Shown here one piece after another: positions 55,099-63,193 of a stretch of DNA of 63,252 bases; position 1 is the stretch's first letter, and every line of letters starts with the position of its first letter. Made by a program: the position numbers and the translations under genes. The notes under the pieces are model-generated. The model was not told the origin of the DNA and ran no database searches. It saw nothing but the letters and a program-made list of their open reading frames with translations. This DNA is from CAYSSG01 sp964433635 (lineage in GTDB: Bacteria; Atribacterota; Phoenicimicrobiia; Phoenicimicrobiales; Stramentimicrobiaceae), in contig CAYSSG010000008.1 of assembly GCA_964433635.1 (NCBI GenBank), forward strand, positions 1 through 63,252. The letters are read 5' to 3'.

Positions 55099-55674
55099 AT
55101 GGGCAGAATCACCTATCCTGGTCCGGTCAAATTAATATTCAGTATGATTAGTGCGCATGATGAACTATTTTTAGAGGCAAAGAGCCTATTAACCCATCTC
55201 TTTGGTAAAATAGATATGGAGAGCGGTTATCAGGAATTTGGGTATACTACTTATTATGAAGAGGAAATGGGAGCTGGTCTGAAACAGAAACTGGTTTCAT
55301 TTGCCCAATTAATTATTCCGGAACGGCTCGGTCAGATTAAACATGAAAGTAATTGTCTGGAATTGGAACTGAGTAGAGAGAGAAATCAGAACATCCCGGT
55401 ACAGGATATAAGAAGAAAAATCAATTTTGATCCGGGCTATCTGACACTGAGTAAATTCATATTAGCAAGTACTAAAAATGGTCCTGCTCGAATCTATCTG
55501 AAGAAGGGAATATATGCCGAGATAACACTGAGATTCATGAATAAGTCATTTCGTCCCTTAGAATGGACCTATCGTAATTATCAGACAGATGGAATGATAA
55601 GCTATCTGAACCTGGTAAGGGAAGAATATAGAAAACAAATACATATCCTGAATGATACAGGAAAAAATCAATAG
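55099..55674 (+). CDS. DUF4416 family protein
   Basis: 191-residue protein of a family with no known function. Visible family pattern: P-x-P-V-K-L near the start, FGYTTYYEEEMG, L-E-L, INFDPGYLTLSKFILASTKNGPARIYLKKGIYAE in pieces, and a closing TYRNY. The conserved basic and acidic residues suggest an enzyme or RNA/nucleotide-binding protein, but this is a guess. Begins 3 bp after the rodZ-like stop and is followed by thpR. Confidence 0.8.
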   Translation: MGRITYPGPVKLIFSMISAHDELFLEAKSLLTHLFGKIDMESGYQEFGYTTYYEEEMGAGLKQKLVSFAQLIIPERLGQIKHESNCLELELSRERNQNIPVQDIRRKINFDPGYLTLSKFILASTKNGPARIYLKKGIYAEITLRFMNKSFRPLEWTYRNYQTDGMISYLNLVREEYRKQIHILNDTGKNQ

Positions 55675-55702
55675 AGCTTGATATAGCTGAAGGAGCATCG
55701 CG

Positions 55703-56293
55703 ATTAATATTGATGACAAGAAAAGGATTTTTATTGCGATTAATTTAAGTGAAGAAGTCAAACAGTTGATTGGCCATATCCAGGAAGATATTGATCAGTT
55801 CAAAGATACAAAAATAAAGATTAAATTTGTTGAAAAAAGAAATCTGCATATTTCGCTGAAATTTTTAGGTGATTTAAACTCATTTGAGATTCAAAATACA
55901 ATATCTGCGCTGCAGAAGATATCTCCTTCATTTTCTCCGTTTACGTTCAGGCTCGCTAAAAAGATTGACGTATTTCCAGGTACCGGGAATCCTCGTGTCA
56001 TCTGGGTTGGTCTGGAGAAAGGCAACCGGGAAATAGAAAGAATTTATCAGGCAATAGAATTGGAACTACGGAAAGAAACTTTCTATCGCAGTGATAAAAA
56101 ATTTACGCCTCATATTACGCTGGGCAGAATAAAGTTTCCGAAATTTTCAAATCTACTGATAAAACATCTGGATCAGATCCAGGTAAGCACGCTTTCACAA
56201 AAAATTCATTCCATCGAACTGATGGAGAGTCATTTAGCTGCTGAAGGACCTACTTATACTGTAATTAGAAACTTTCAATTTGGAAATAAATAG
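55703..56293 (+). CDS. thpR: RNA 2',3'-cyclic phosphodiesterase ThpR (2H family), probable AUU start
   Basis: 2H phosphoesterase opening RNA 2',3'-cyclic phosphates. Catalytic motifs are H49-I-S (NLHISLKFLG) and H137-I-T (TPHITLGR). The first beta strand, RIFIAINLSEEVKQLI, matches the universal family beginning, yet no ATG, GTG or TTG precedes it in frame: TGA at 55688-55690 is followed only by AGG AGC ATC GCG ATT. AAGGAG (55690-55695) is exactly 7 nt from ATT 55703, so AUU is the likely start (196 residues). The first ordinary start, TTG 55766, would remove this strand. A sequencing error is the alternative. Confidence 0.85.
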   Translation: MNIDDKKRIFIAINLSEEVKQLIGHIQEDIDQFKDTKIKIKFVEKRNLHISLKFLGDLNSFEIQNTISALQKISPSFSPFTFRLAKKIDVFPGTGNPRVIWVGLEKGNREIERIYQAIELELRKETFYRSDKKFTPHITLGRIKFPKFSNLLIKHLDQIQVSTLSQKIHSIELMESHLAAEGPTYTVIRNFQFGNK

Positions 56294-56316
56294 GAATGAG
56301 ATATACCTGTCAGAGG

Positions 56317-56349
56317 TATAATAAAGTTAACTCATAGAACAATTGGTTC
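56317..56349 (+). promoter_or_regulatory. Putative recA promoter -10 and LexA-like operator
   Basis: TATAAT at 56317-56322 is followed by GAACAATTGGTTC at 56337-56349, near the expected start site. It resembles the Gram-positive LexA box (GAAC-N4-GTTC) but has one extra base (N5). Regulation is an inference only. Confidence 0.3.
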
Positions 56350-56436
56350 AATACTGAGAAAATAAGATTATCTTAAAATGGATAGCTTAAGGGTTGTTTT
56401 TTAATAGGTTAAACATGATAGTAAGGAGAAAATAAT

Positions 56437-57501
56437 ATGAAGGAAAACAAAGATAACCATTTCACAGAAAGGGAAAAAGCACTTAAAATGGCAATGGAAA
56501 ATATTGAGCATCGTTTTGGCAAGGGTTCGATTATGAAATTCAGTGACAGACCAAAAGTGTCGGGAAGTAATGTGATATCTTCAGGTTCTTTGGCTCTGGA
56601 TATTGCTCTGGGAATCGGAGGAGTGCCGCGGGGCAGAGTTGTTGAGATATTTGGTCCCGAATCCTCAGGCAAGACAACCCTCGCATTACATATGATTGCC
56701 GAAGCACAAAAAAATAAGGGAATTGCTGCCTTTATTGATGCAGAACATGCCCTGGATCCGGATTATGCTAAAAATATTGGTATCGATATTGATGAATTAA
56801 TTATTTCCCAACCTGATACCGGTGAACAAGCTCTGGAAATTACAGAATCATTGGTTAGAAGTAATGCTGTAGACATTATTGTTATTGACTCAGTAGCGGC
56901 TCTGGTGCCAAAAGCTGAAATAGAGGGTGATATGGGTGATGCATCCATGGGGTTGCAAGCCCGTCTGATGTCCCAGGCGCTGAGAAAGCTTACTGCCATT
57001 ATCAATAAGTCCAGAACAACAACTATCTTCGTAAATCAAATCAGGGAAAAGATTGGAATCATTTTTGGCAACCCGGAAACAACACCAGGTGGACGTGCAC
57101 TAAAATTTTATTCAACGATCAGACTGGATATTAGAAAAAAAGCGTCTATAAAGAAAAACGAATCAAATATTGGGATTACCGTAAGAGTAAAAGTTGTAAA
57201 AAACAAACTTGCTCCACCATTTCAGGAAGCTGAATTTGATATTATCTTTGGAAAAGGGATTTCCAGGGAAGGGGATATACTTAATCTGGGTATTGACTAT
57301 GGGATTATTGGAAAATCTGGTACCTGGTTTTCCTACAATGACATGCAGTTAGGTCAGGGAAAGGAAAATACAAAGATATATTTGGCGGAAAATCCAAAAA
57401 TATCAGCAGAAATAGAAAAGAAAATATTGGCAACAATTAATCTTCCAGGTCTGGAAAAGAATAATACAATCAAAGATGAAACAGAATTACCGAATAACTG
57501 A
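56437..57501 (+). CDS. recA: Recombinase RecA
   Basis: ATP-dependent strand-exchange protein and SOS coprotease. Walker A is GPESSGKT (73-80). FIDAEHALDP, IVIDSVAALVPKAEIEGDMGD in pieces, and the loop L2 region NQIREKIGIIFGNPETTPGG are diagnostic. The 354 residues are standard, with the C-terminal domain present and less acidic than in E. coli. TAAGGAG precedes ATG 56437. recX overlaps its 3' end by 26 bp. Confidence 0.98.
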   Translation: MKENKDNHFTEREKALKMAMENIEHRFGKGSIMKFSDRPKVSGSNVISSGSLALDIALGIGGVPRGRVVEIFGPESSGKTTLALHMIAEAQKNKGIAAFIDAEHALDPDYAKNIGIDIDELIISQPDTGEQALEITESLVRSNAVDIIVIDSVAALVPKAEIEGDMGDASMGLQARLMSQALRKLTAIINKSRTTTIFVNQIREKIGIIFGNPETTPGGRALKFYSTIRLDIRKKASIKKNESNIGITVRVKVVKNKLAPPFQEAEFDIIFGKGISREGDILNLGIDYGIIGKSGTWFSYNDMQLGQGKENTKIYLAENPKISAEIEKKILATINLPGLEKNNTIKDETELPNN

Positions 57502-58117
57502 TATTCAGATTAAAAGTAATCATTCTAACAGGGTACAATTATTTTTAGACTATCAACTGTTTATGGAAATAGATGAAACGGTTATCAAAGAGCTGGATTT
57601 ATATATCGGTAAAACAGTAACAGATGGACTATTGGAGGTTATTCAACAGAAAGAAAATCAATCAAAGGCCAAAAATGATGCCATCAGGTTCTTGGCAGTC
57701 CGGCCCCGGTCTGAATATGAAATCAGCAATAAATTGAAGAGTAAAGATTACCATCATCATATCATCGAAAAAACGATTGATTGGCTGAAAGAAAAAAATC
57801 TGGTCAATGACCAGGAATTTTCTGAGATGTGGATAAATGATCGCATAAATCATAAACCCTCAGGGGTGATCAAGTTAAGACAGGAATTACATCATAAAGG
57901 AATTGACAGTGAAATCATTGAAAATACCATTCATTTCTTTTTTAAAACTGAGGAAGATGAACTGTCATTAGCTTACCGTCTGATTCAGAGTAAAAAAAAT
58001 TCTCTTTCAGCAAAGAATATTGAATTGGATTCCCGAAAAGTAATCAATTTATTAAAAAGCAGGGGATTTTCTTACCATACAATTCATCAAATCTGTCAAG
58101 AATTCTTCGATGAGTAA
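57476..58117 (+). CDS. recX: Regulatory protein RecX
   Basis: Helical protein that modulates RecA filaments. Three-helix repeats are visible: A-I-R-F-L-A-V-R-P-R-S-E-Y-E-I-S-N-K-L, WLKEKNLVNDQEFSEMWIND, and GVIKLRQELHHKGID. 213 residues, between the E. coli (166) and Bacillus (264) lengths. ATG 57476 overlaps recA, consistent with coupling. Confidence 0.93.
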   Translation: MKQNYRITDIQIKSNHSNRVQLFLDYQLFMEIDETVIKELDLYIGKTVTDGLLEVIQQKENQSKAKNDAIRFLAVRPRSEYEISNKLKSKDYHHHIIEKTIDWLKEKNLVNDQEFSEMWINDRINHKPSGVIKLRQELHHKGIDSEIIENTIHFFFKTEEDELSLAYRLIQSKKNSLSAKNIELDSRKVINLLKSRGFSYHTIHQICQEFFDE

Positions 58118-58146
58118 TCTGCAAATTATCGTAGATTGACAGCGAT

Positions 58147-58175
58147 TTGACTTTTATTTTCGATAGAGATAAAAT
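58147..58175 (+). promoter_or_regulatory. Promoter of rny
   Basis: TTGACT (58147-58152), 17 bp, TAAAAT (58170-58175). Start site expected near 58182, leaving a leader of about 165 nt. Confidence 0.65.
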
Positions 58176-58187
58176 ATTAAAGTTAAT

Positions 58188-58206
58188 TAGATGTTTCGAA
58201 CATCTA
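58188..58206 (+). promoter_or_regulatory. Hairpin at the 5' end of the rny transcript
   Basis: Perfect 8-bp stem TAGATGTT/AACATCTA with the loop TCG, about 6 nt from the predicted start site. No T run follows, so it is not a terminator. It may protect the 5' end of the RNase Y mRNA. The rest of 58118-58344 shows nothing else clear. Confidence 0.45.
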
Positions 58207-58344
58207 TGATCGATTGATATCCTTAATATGATTCGTCTGAAGAAAGAATATTTCAGGTAATTTTTTTAAAAAAGAATAAGTTTATACGAATTTCAAATTT
58301 ACAATACAGTTAATCAATTAAGAACCTTTTAAATTGAATAGGGG

Positions 58345-59886
58345 GTGAAAGCCATTAATACGTATATTCTATCTATTGTAATCATATTGCTGGGCATTCT
58401 CATTGGTTTTGCATTAACCAATTTTATTGCCAAGACGAAACTATCCAATTCTGAGAAAACCTGCAAACAGATGATTGATAATGCCACCAAAGAGGCTGAA
58501 TCAATCAGAAAAGAAGCCCAACTTCAGGCAAAGGAAGAATCATATCAAATTATCAGGAGAAGTGAAATTGAGTGCCAGCAAAAGAGAAATAAATTGGAAA
58601 ATATAAATGAACAGCTGATTAAAAAAAGTAACAGCCTGGTACAAAAACTGGATTTAATTGAAAACAAACAGAAACAACTAAACATAAAAGAACAGGAGAT
58701 AGAAAGTAATTTAAAAGAAGTCAATCAGCTTTATCAAAAACAGAAAGATGAACTGCTGAGGATATCAGGACTGAATATCGAAGATGCAAAAAAAGACCTG
58801 TTAGAGAGACTGGAAAAAGAAGTAAGTCATGAAGCAGGTAAAATCATAAAAGTAATTGAGGAACGAGCCAAAGAAGAAGGTGAGAAAAAAGCACAGGAAA
58901 TTATATCATTAGCAATACAACGTTATTCCTCTGAATATACTGTTGAATCAACAATCTCTGTTGTTTCCCTTCCCAATGAGGAGATGAAGGGTAGGATCAT
59001 TGGAAGAGAGGGAAGAAATATAAGGACTTTTGAAAGAATAGCAGGTGTTGATTTGATTGTTGATGATACACCGGAAGCAGTCATTATCTCCGGATTTGAT
59101 CCGGTCAGACGTGAAGTTGCCAGAATAGCCCTGGAAAAACTGATTACAGACGGAAGAATACAACCAGCCAGGATTGAGGAAGTCATTGAAAACTCTAAAA
59201 AAATTGTTGAAAATAATATCAAGGAAGAGGGAGAAAAGGCTGTTTTTGATACAAATGTCAGAAATTTGAATCCGAAGCTTGTTACCGTTCTGGGTAAATT
59301 AAAGTATAGAACCAGTTATGGTCAGAATGTGTTACAACATTCTAAAGAGGTTGCCTATCTATCCGGGATTATGGCTGAAGAATTAGGACTAAATGCCAGC
59401 TTATGCAAGAGGGCAGGATTATTGCATGACATCGGGAAATCCGCTGATATGGAGATTGAAGGTCCCCATGCCTTAATCGGATCGGATATTGCCAGGAAGA
59501 ACGGTGAATCACCAAAAGTCATTAATGCCATTGCCGCACATCATGAGGATGAAAAACCGGAATCTGCTGAGGCGATTATTATCCAGGCAGCCGATGCCAT
59601 TTCAGCTTCCCGGCCAGGTGCCAGAAGAGAGATGCTGGAGACCTATATCAAGAGATTGCAGCAATTAGAAGAAATTGCCAATTCTTTTGAAGGTGTGGAA
59701 AAATCATATGCCATACAAGCCGGCCGAGAGATTAGAATCATTGTCAATCCCGAAGAAATTGATGATTATCTTGCCGCTAAATTATCAAGAGATATTTCCA
59801 GGAAGGTTGAAAAGAATATTGATTACCCTGGTCAGGTAAAAGTCAATGTGATTCGGGAAACGCGTTCAGTGGAATACGCTAAGTAA
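58345..59886 (+). CDS. rny: Ribonuclease Y
   Basis: Membrane-anchored endoribonuclease that begins mRNA decay. N-terminal membrane helix (about 8-25), a long coiled coil (about 35-175), a KH domain (EEMKGRIIGREGRNIRTFE in pieces), then the HD domain with H361-D362 (GLLHDIGKS) and AAHHEDE. 513 residues, standard. GTG 58345 lies inside the likely ribosome site GGGGGTGA (58341-58348). ATT 58354, in frame and 8 nt after GGGGG, has better spacing and would give 510 residues. TAG at 58339-58341 closes the frame upstream. miaB follows after a terminator. Confidence 0.96.
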   Translation: MKAINTYILSIVIILLGILIGFALTNFIAKTKLSNSEKTCKQMIDNATKEAESIRKEAQLQAKEESYQIIRRSEIECQQKRNKLENINEQLIKKSNSLVQKLDLIENKQKQLNIKEQEIESNLKEVNQLYQKQKDELLRISGLNIEDAKKDLLERLEKEVSHEAGKIIKVIEERAKEEGEKKAQEIISLAIQRYSSEYTVESTISVVSLPNEEMKGRIIGREGRNIRTFERIAGVDLIVDDTPEAVIISGFDPVRREVARIALEKLITDGRIQPARIEEVIENSKKIVENNIKEEGEKAVFDTNVRNLNPKLVTVLGKLKYRTSYGQNVLQHSKEVAYLSGIMAEELGLNASLCKRAGLLHDIGKSADMEIEGPHALIGSDIARKNGESPKVINAIAAHHEDEKPESAEAIIIQAADAISASRPGARREMLETYIKRLQQLEEIANSFEGVEKSYAIQAGREIRIIVNPEEIDDYLAAKLSRDISRKVEKNIDYPGQVKVNVIRETRSVEYAK

Positions 59887-59965
59887 ACAATAAAAATTGA
59901 TTCAGGTTAAAAAAGAATCTATTCCAGCAGCTATTAATCAGCGGATAGCAGAATATCATCAGAAG

Positions 59966-60006
59966 GGAAGGGGATCTAAAAAAAGAAATAACCCCTTCCT
60001 TTTTTA
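59966..60006 (+). terminator. Intrinsic terminator after rny
   Basis: GGAAGGGG (59966-59973)/CCCCTTCC (59992-59999) with an 18-nt A-rich loop, followed by TTTTTTT. Closes the rny transcript; miaB then needs its own promoter (TAAAAT at 60037-60042 is possible). Confidence 0.85.
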
Positions 60007-60089
60007 TTATTGCGGGTTTTTTAATCTTATTTGCTGTAAAATACATTTAACTGTCTATAAAAAAAGAAGTACAAATAGTGGTGTGAAAG

Positions 60090-61457
60090 ATGAATAAACC
60101 GTTGCTATATTACATCAGAACATTCGGTTGTCAGATGAATATAAATGATTCTGAGTTTATTGCCGGTCAGCTGGAAGACATGGGTTACAAAATGACTCCT
60201 GATATGCATGATGCGGATATTATTATCTTGAATACCTGTTGTGTAAGAAAGAATGTTGAGAATAAAATATATACTTTGTCCGGAATCATCAGGCAGATAA
60301 AAAAAATAAAGCCTAATCTGATTTTTTGTATTTGTGGTTGCCTGGCTCAGAAAGAGCAGGAGAATATTCAAAAAAGAGTGCCATCAGTTGATCTTATCTT
60401 TGGGCCATCCCAATCGTCAACCTTTGATCGCATTCTAAAATCCTTTTTAGACCACCAAATAAAAAGGCCAGTCATTCATTGCAATAACCGCGTCCCTTTT
60501 CAGCTTCAGAACACGCCAATCAGATATCAGAATCCTGTTATTGCATATATTCAGATTATGAAAGGTTGTAATAATTTTTGTTCTTATTGCATTGTCCCTT
60601 ATACCCGCGGACCGGAAGAAAGCAGGGCGGTTGAGGAATTATTAAGTGAAATCAATAAACTGGGTTCCTTGAATATTAAAGAAATTATTTTATTAGGACA
60701 GAATGTGAATTCCTATGGCTATGATACTACTTCGGGAGAAAAAGAAACATTTATGACATTATTATCAAGAATCAATAAAATTGAGGGTATTCAAAGAATC
60801 AGGTTCATAACATCCCATCCAAAAGATTTTAATTTGGATTTGATAAAAGTCATTAAAGAGGGTAAAAAGCTATGTGAACATATCCATCTGCCTCTTCAGT
60901 CCGGTTCAGATAAAATATTAAAAAACATGAATAGAAAATATGATATGCAACATTATTATTCTATTATCAGCTATATCAGGAAATATATGCCGGAAGCCAG
61001 TATCACCACGGATGTCATGATTGGATTTCCCGGAGAAACAGAAGAAGATTTTCAAGACACACTCGAGGCATTTAAGAAAATCAGATTTGATTCAGCCTAT
61101 TCATTTGTTTATTCCGATAGAGAACAGACATTAGCTGCTCTTTTTAAAGACCAAATACCAAAACAGATAAAAAAAAGACGCATTATAAAATTAATAGATC
61201 TACAAAATAATATATCGAAAGAAATAAACGAAAGAATAGTAGGAAAAACAGTAGAAATATTAATTGAAAGCAGATCGAAAAAAGGGATTGAGAATCAATA
61301 TTGGGGGAAGACTCGAACAAACAAGGTTGTTGTTTTTTCAAAAAAAAATGATTTCAAAGGGAATGAGTGTTTAGTCGGTCAGATGGCTTATGTCAAGGTC
61401 CAACAAGCAGATTCCTATACACTTTATGGAGATTTAGCTGATGTGCAATTTAAATAG
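60090..61457 (+). CDS. miaB: tRNA-2-methylthio-N6-dimethylallyladenosine synthase MiaB
   Basis: Radical-SAM methylthiotransferase making ms2i6A37 on tRNAs that MiaA has prenylated. TFGCQMNINDSE (C14) is the MiaB signature. NTCCVRKN and CGCLAQ hold the other cluster cysteines; the radical-SAM site is CNNFCSYC (C160, C164, C167). C-terminal TRAM domain. 455 residues. ATG 60090. Overlaps miaA by 17 bp; mutS/mutL, often between them, are absent. Confidence 0.96.
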   Translation: MNKPLLYYIRTFGCQMNINDSEFIAGQLEDMGYKMTPDMHDADIIILNTCCVRKNVENKIYTLSGIIRQIKKIKPNLIFCICGCLAQKEQENIQKRVPSVDLIFGPSQSSTFDRILKSFLDHQIKRPVIHCNNRVPFQLQNTPIRYQNPVIAYIQIMKGCNNFCSYCIVPYTRGPEESRAVEELLSEINKLGSLNIKEIILLGQNVNSYGYDTTSGEKETFMTLLSRINKIEGIQRIRFITSHPKDFNLDLIKVIKEGKKLCEHIHLPLQSGSDKILKNMNRKYDMQHYYSIISYIRKYMPEASITTDVMIGFPGETEEDFQDTLEAFKKIRFDSAYSFVYSDREQTLAALFKDQIPKQIKKRRIIKLIDLQNNISKEINERIVGKTVEILIESRSKKGIENQYWGKTRTNKVVVFSKKNDFKGNECLVGQMAYVKVQQADSYTLYGDLADVQFK

Positions 61458-62394
61458 GATAATCCTATTATCCGGGCCTACAGGTATCGGAAAGACCGAG
61501 ATTTCCATCAGAATAGCTCGATTCATGACCGATATTGAGATCATATCGGCAGATTCTATGCAGGTCTATAAATATCTGGATATAGGGACCGCTAAACCAA
61601 ACAGGGAAGTATTGGCCAGCTATAGGCACCACTGTATAGATATCGTTGATCCTGCGCAGGATTTTGACGTCAAACAGTATGTTTGTCATGTACAAAAATG
61701 TCTGAAAGATATATTAACACGTAATAAAAAGCCCGTTATTGTCGGAGGAAGCGGGCTGTATATCAAATCATTGATGAACCCCGTATTTAACGGTCCCGGC
61801 AGGGATCAGAACATTCGAAAAAGATTGATGGAAATAGTAAAAAATGAAGGAAATGATTATTTATTTAAAGAATTAAAGAAACATGATCCCACATACGCCA
61901 GTAAGATCAGTCCTAATGATACCAAAAGAATGATCAGAGCATTGGAGGTATTCCAGCTGACGGATAAACCGTTTTCCAGTTTTCATCGACATGATCAATT
62001 ATCAGAGAATTCACAGGATGATTTCTATGTTATCTGTCTTGAAATGGAAAGAAATATACTTTATGAGAGAATCAATCAACGAGTTGATAAGATGATTGAA
62101 AATGGTTTCATTGAGGAAGCCAGAAAAATTTATAAACAATATGGTCATGCCAATTTAAATGCAATGCAGGGACTTGGCTACAAACAGATGTTTGATTATT
62201 TTCAGGGGATTATATCCCTGGAACAGGCAATTGAATTAATTAAAAGAGAGACCCGTCACTTTGCCAAAAGACAGTTAAGCTGGTTTAAAAATCAGATAAG
62301 GATTGATTCCTGGATCCAGATTAAAGATAAACAGGAAGATATTCAGGAAGCGGTTGAGAGAATTGTTACAATAATGAAAGAACAAGGTTATTAA
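61441..62394 (+). CDS. miaA: tRNA dimethylallyltransferase MiaA
   Basis: Adds the dimethylallyl group to A37 of UNN-decoding tRNAs, the substrate of MiaB. P-loop GPTGIGKT (12-19), then SADSMQVYKYLDIGTAKP, VGGSGLYIKSL and QGLGYKQ. 317 residues. ATG 61441 lies inside miaB, 8 nt after GGAGA. Being coupled to miaB, the two steps of ms2i6A are made together. Confidence 0.97.
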   Translation: MCNLNRIILLSGPTGIGKTEISIRIARFMTDIEIISADSMQVYKYLDIGTAKPNREVLASYRHHCIDIVDPAQDFDVKQYVCHVQKCLKDILTRNKKPVIVGGSGLYIKSLMNPVFNGPGRDQNIRKRLMEIVKNEGNDYLFKELKKHDPTYASKISPNDTKRMIRALEVFQLTDKPFSSFHRHDQLSENSQDDFYVICLEMERNILYERINQRVDKMIENGFIEEARKIYKQYGHANLNAMQGLGYKQMFDYFQGIISLEQAIELIKRETRHFAKRQLSWFKNQIRIDSWIQIKDKQEDIQEAVERIVTIMKEQGY

Positions 62395-62546
62395 ATTTTA
62401 AAACATTGAAATCAGGCAGAAATGATAGAGACTACATATTTAATAAAAAATAAGCTTATTTATAAATGATATCATTATTTTAAGAAATTTTAAGAAAACC
62501 ATAAAGGGCCGATAATATATCTTATGTAAAGTAGAAAGATATTTTA

Positions 62547-62574
62547 AATAAAGCCTCTAAGGCCTTATTTTCTT
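62547..62574. terminator. Bidirectional terminator between miaA and the XRE gene
   Basis: AATAAAGCC (62547-62555)/GGCCTTATT (62561-62569) with one mismatch and loop TCTAA, followed by TTCTT and preceded by an A-rich stretch. It suits both convergent genes. The rest of 62395-62583 is AT-rich with no gene. Confidence 0.65.
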
Positions 62575-62583
62575 AAAGATATC

Positions 62584-62862
62584 CTATTCCCTACTATCAG
62601 AAGTTGCAGATTTTTTCTTTATTTTTGGCTCTATTTTATTTTTAAAGACCTCTTCATATTCTCCAATAATGTTATCGATCCAGTAAAGCGTTTCGTACTT
62701 GGAATTCAGTGTGCCTCTTTCAATCCTGGATATGGTGATCACGCTGATATTTGAATCATGCTTTTGCCTGATGGTCTGGGCCAGCATTTCTTGTGAAAGT
62801 CCAATTTTTTTTCTTCTTACAATGAGCTCCTGGATAAATTCTTTCTTCGGCTTTAGTGGCAT
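62584..62862 (-). CDS. XRE-family helix-turn-helix regulator
   Basis: 92 residues. HTH_3 domain at about 10-60: LIVRRKKIGLSQEMLAQTIR (helices 1-3), then ISVITISRIERGT (recognition helix). A basic tail follows (KNKIEPKIKKK). It is a small transcriptional regulator of phage-repressor/HigA type, target unknown. Own promoter upstream; AAGGAG (62879-62874) is 11 nt from the ATG. Convergent with miaA. No toxin partner is recognised. Confidence 0.8.
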   Translation of the reverse strand: MPLKPKKEFIQELIVRRKKIGLSQEMLAQTIRQKHDSNISVITISRIERGTLNSKYETLYWIDNIIGEYEEVFKNKIEPKIKKKSATSDSRE

Positions 62863-62890
62863 ATATAGTGGTGCTCCTTAACTATAACTA

Positions 62891-62919
62891 ATTAGATACT
62901 CATAGGTTAATCTTGTCAA
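62891..62919 (-). promoter_or_regulatory. Promoter of the XRE gene
   Basis: On the - strand, perfect TTGACA (62919-62914), 17 bp, TCTAAT (62896-62891). It gives the XRE gene its own transcript, apart from the riboswitch-led gene just upstream. Confidence 0.65.
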
Positions 62920-62925
62920 GTTTTA

Positions 62926-63186
62926 TTATAAATTGCTTTCAATGTCCTTGATATCGCTTAAACAAACATCAATATAGGGCTTGAGCATAATATTGATAAA
63001 TTTCAGCAGAGTTTCATTATAATCCTTGTCTTTTATGATCTTCATGATCTCTATCTTTTCATCATTGCTGCATATTCTCAGGGTGATCAGATGACCGTCT
63101 ATTTCCACGAATATATTATATCCCTGATAGAAAATATGCAGTTCATTTTTTAATTTCTTAATATGCTTTACTTCGAGATCCGGCAT
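62926..63186 (-). CDS. Unrecognised 86-residue protein under a c-di-GMP riboswitch
   Basis: I do not recognise this family. The protein begins MPDLEVKHIKKLKN, has a strand-rich first half (HIFYQGYNIFVEIDGHLITLRI) and a helical second half with an LLKFINIMLKPYID segment; no membrane segment or signal peptide. The start codon is only about 7 nt after the end of a GEMM-I riboswitch, so ribosome binding must overlap the aptamer (CCAGG at 63203-63199 is the only site-like sequence). An ATG 5 nt further upstream opens only a 7-codon frame. The reading frame is convincing because of the regulator placement and clean ends, but it could be longer in another frame. Confidence 0.55.
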   Translation of the reverse strand: MPDLEVKHIKKLKNELHIFYQGYNIFVEIDGHLITLRICSNDEKIEIMKIIKDKDYNETLLKFINIMLKPYIDVCLSDIKDIESNL

Positions 63187-63193
63187 TTCATAA

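Noticed and set aside
55713..55748. ATG 55713 as the thpR start
   Set aside because: It is in another frame and meets a stop after 11 codons.
59897..60097. A 66-codon open frame (TTG start) between rny and miaB
   Set aside because: No ribosome site, it runs through the rny terminator hairpin and its poly-T, and no family pattern was seen.
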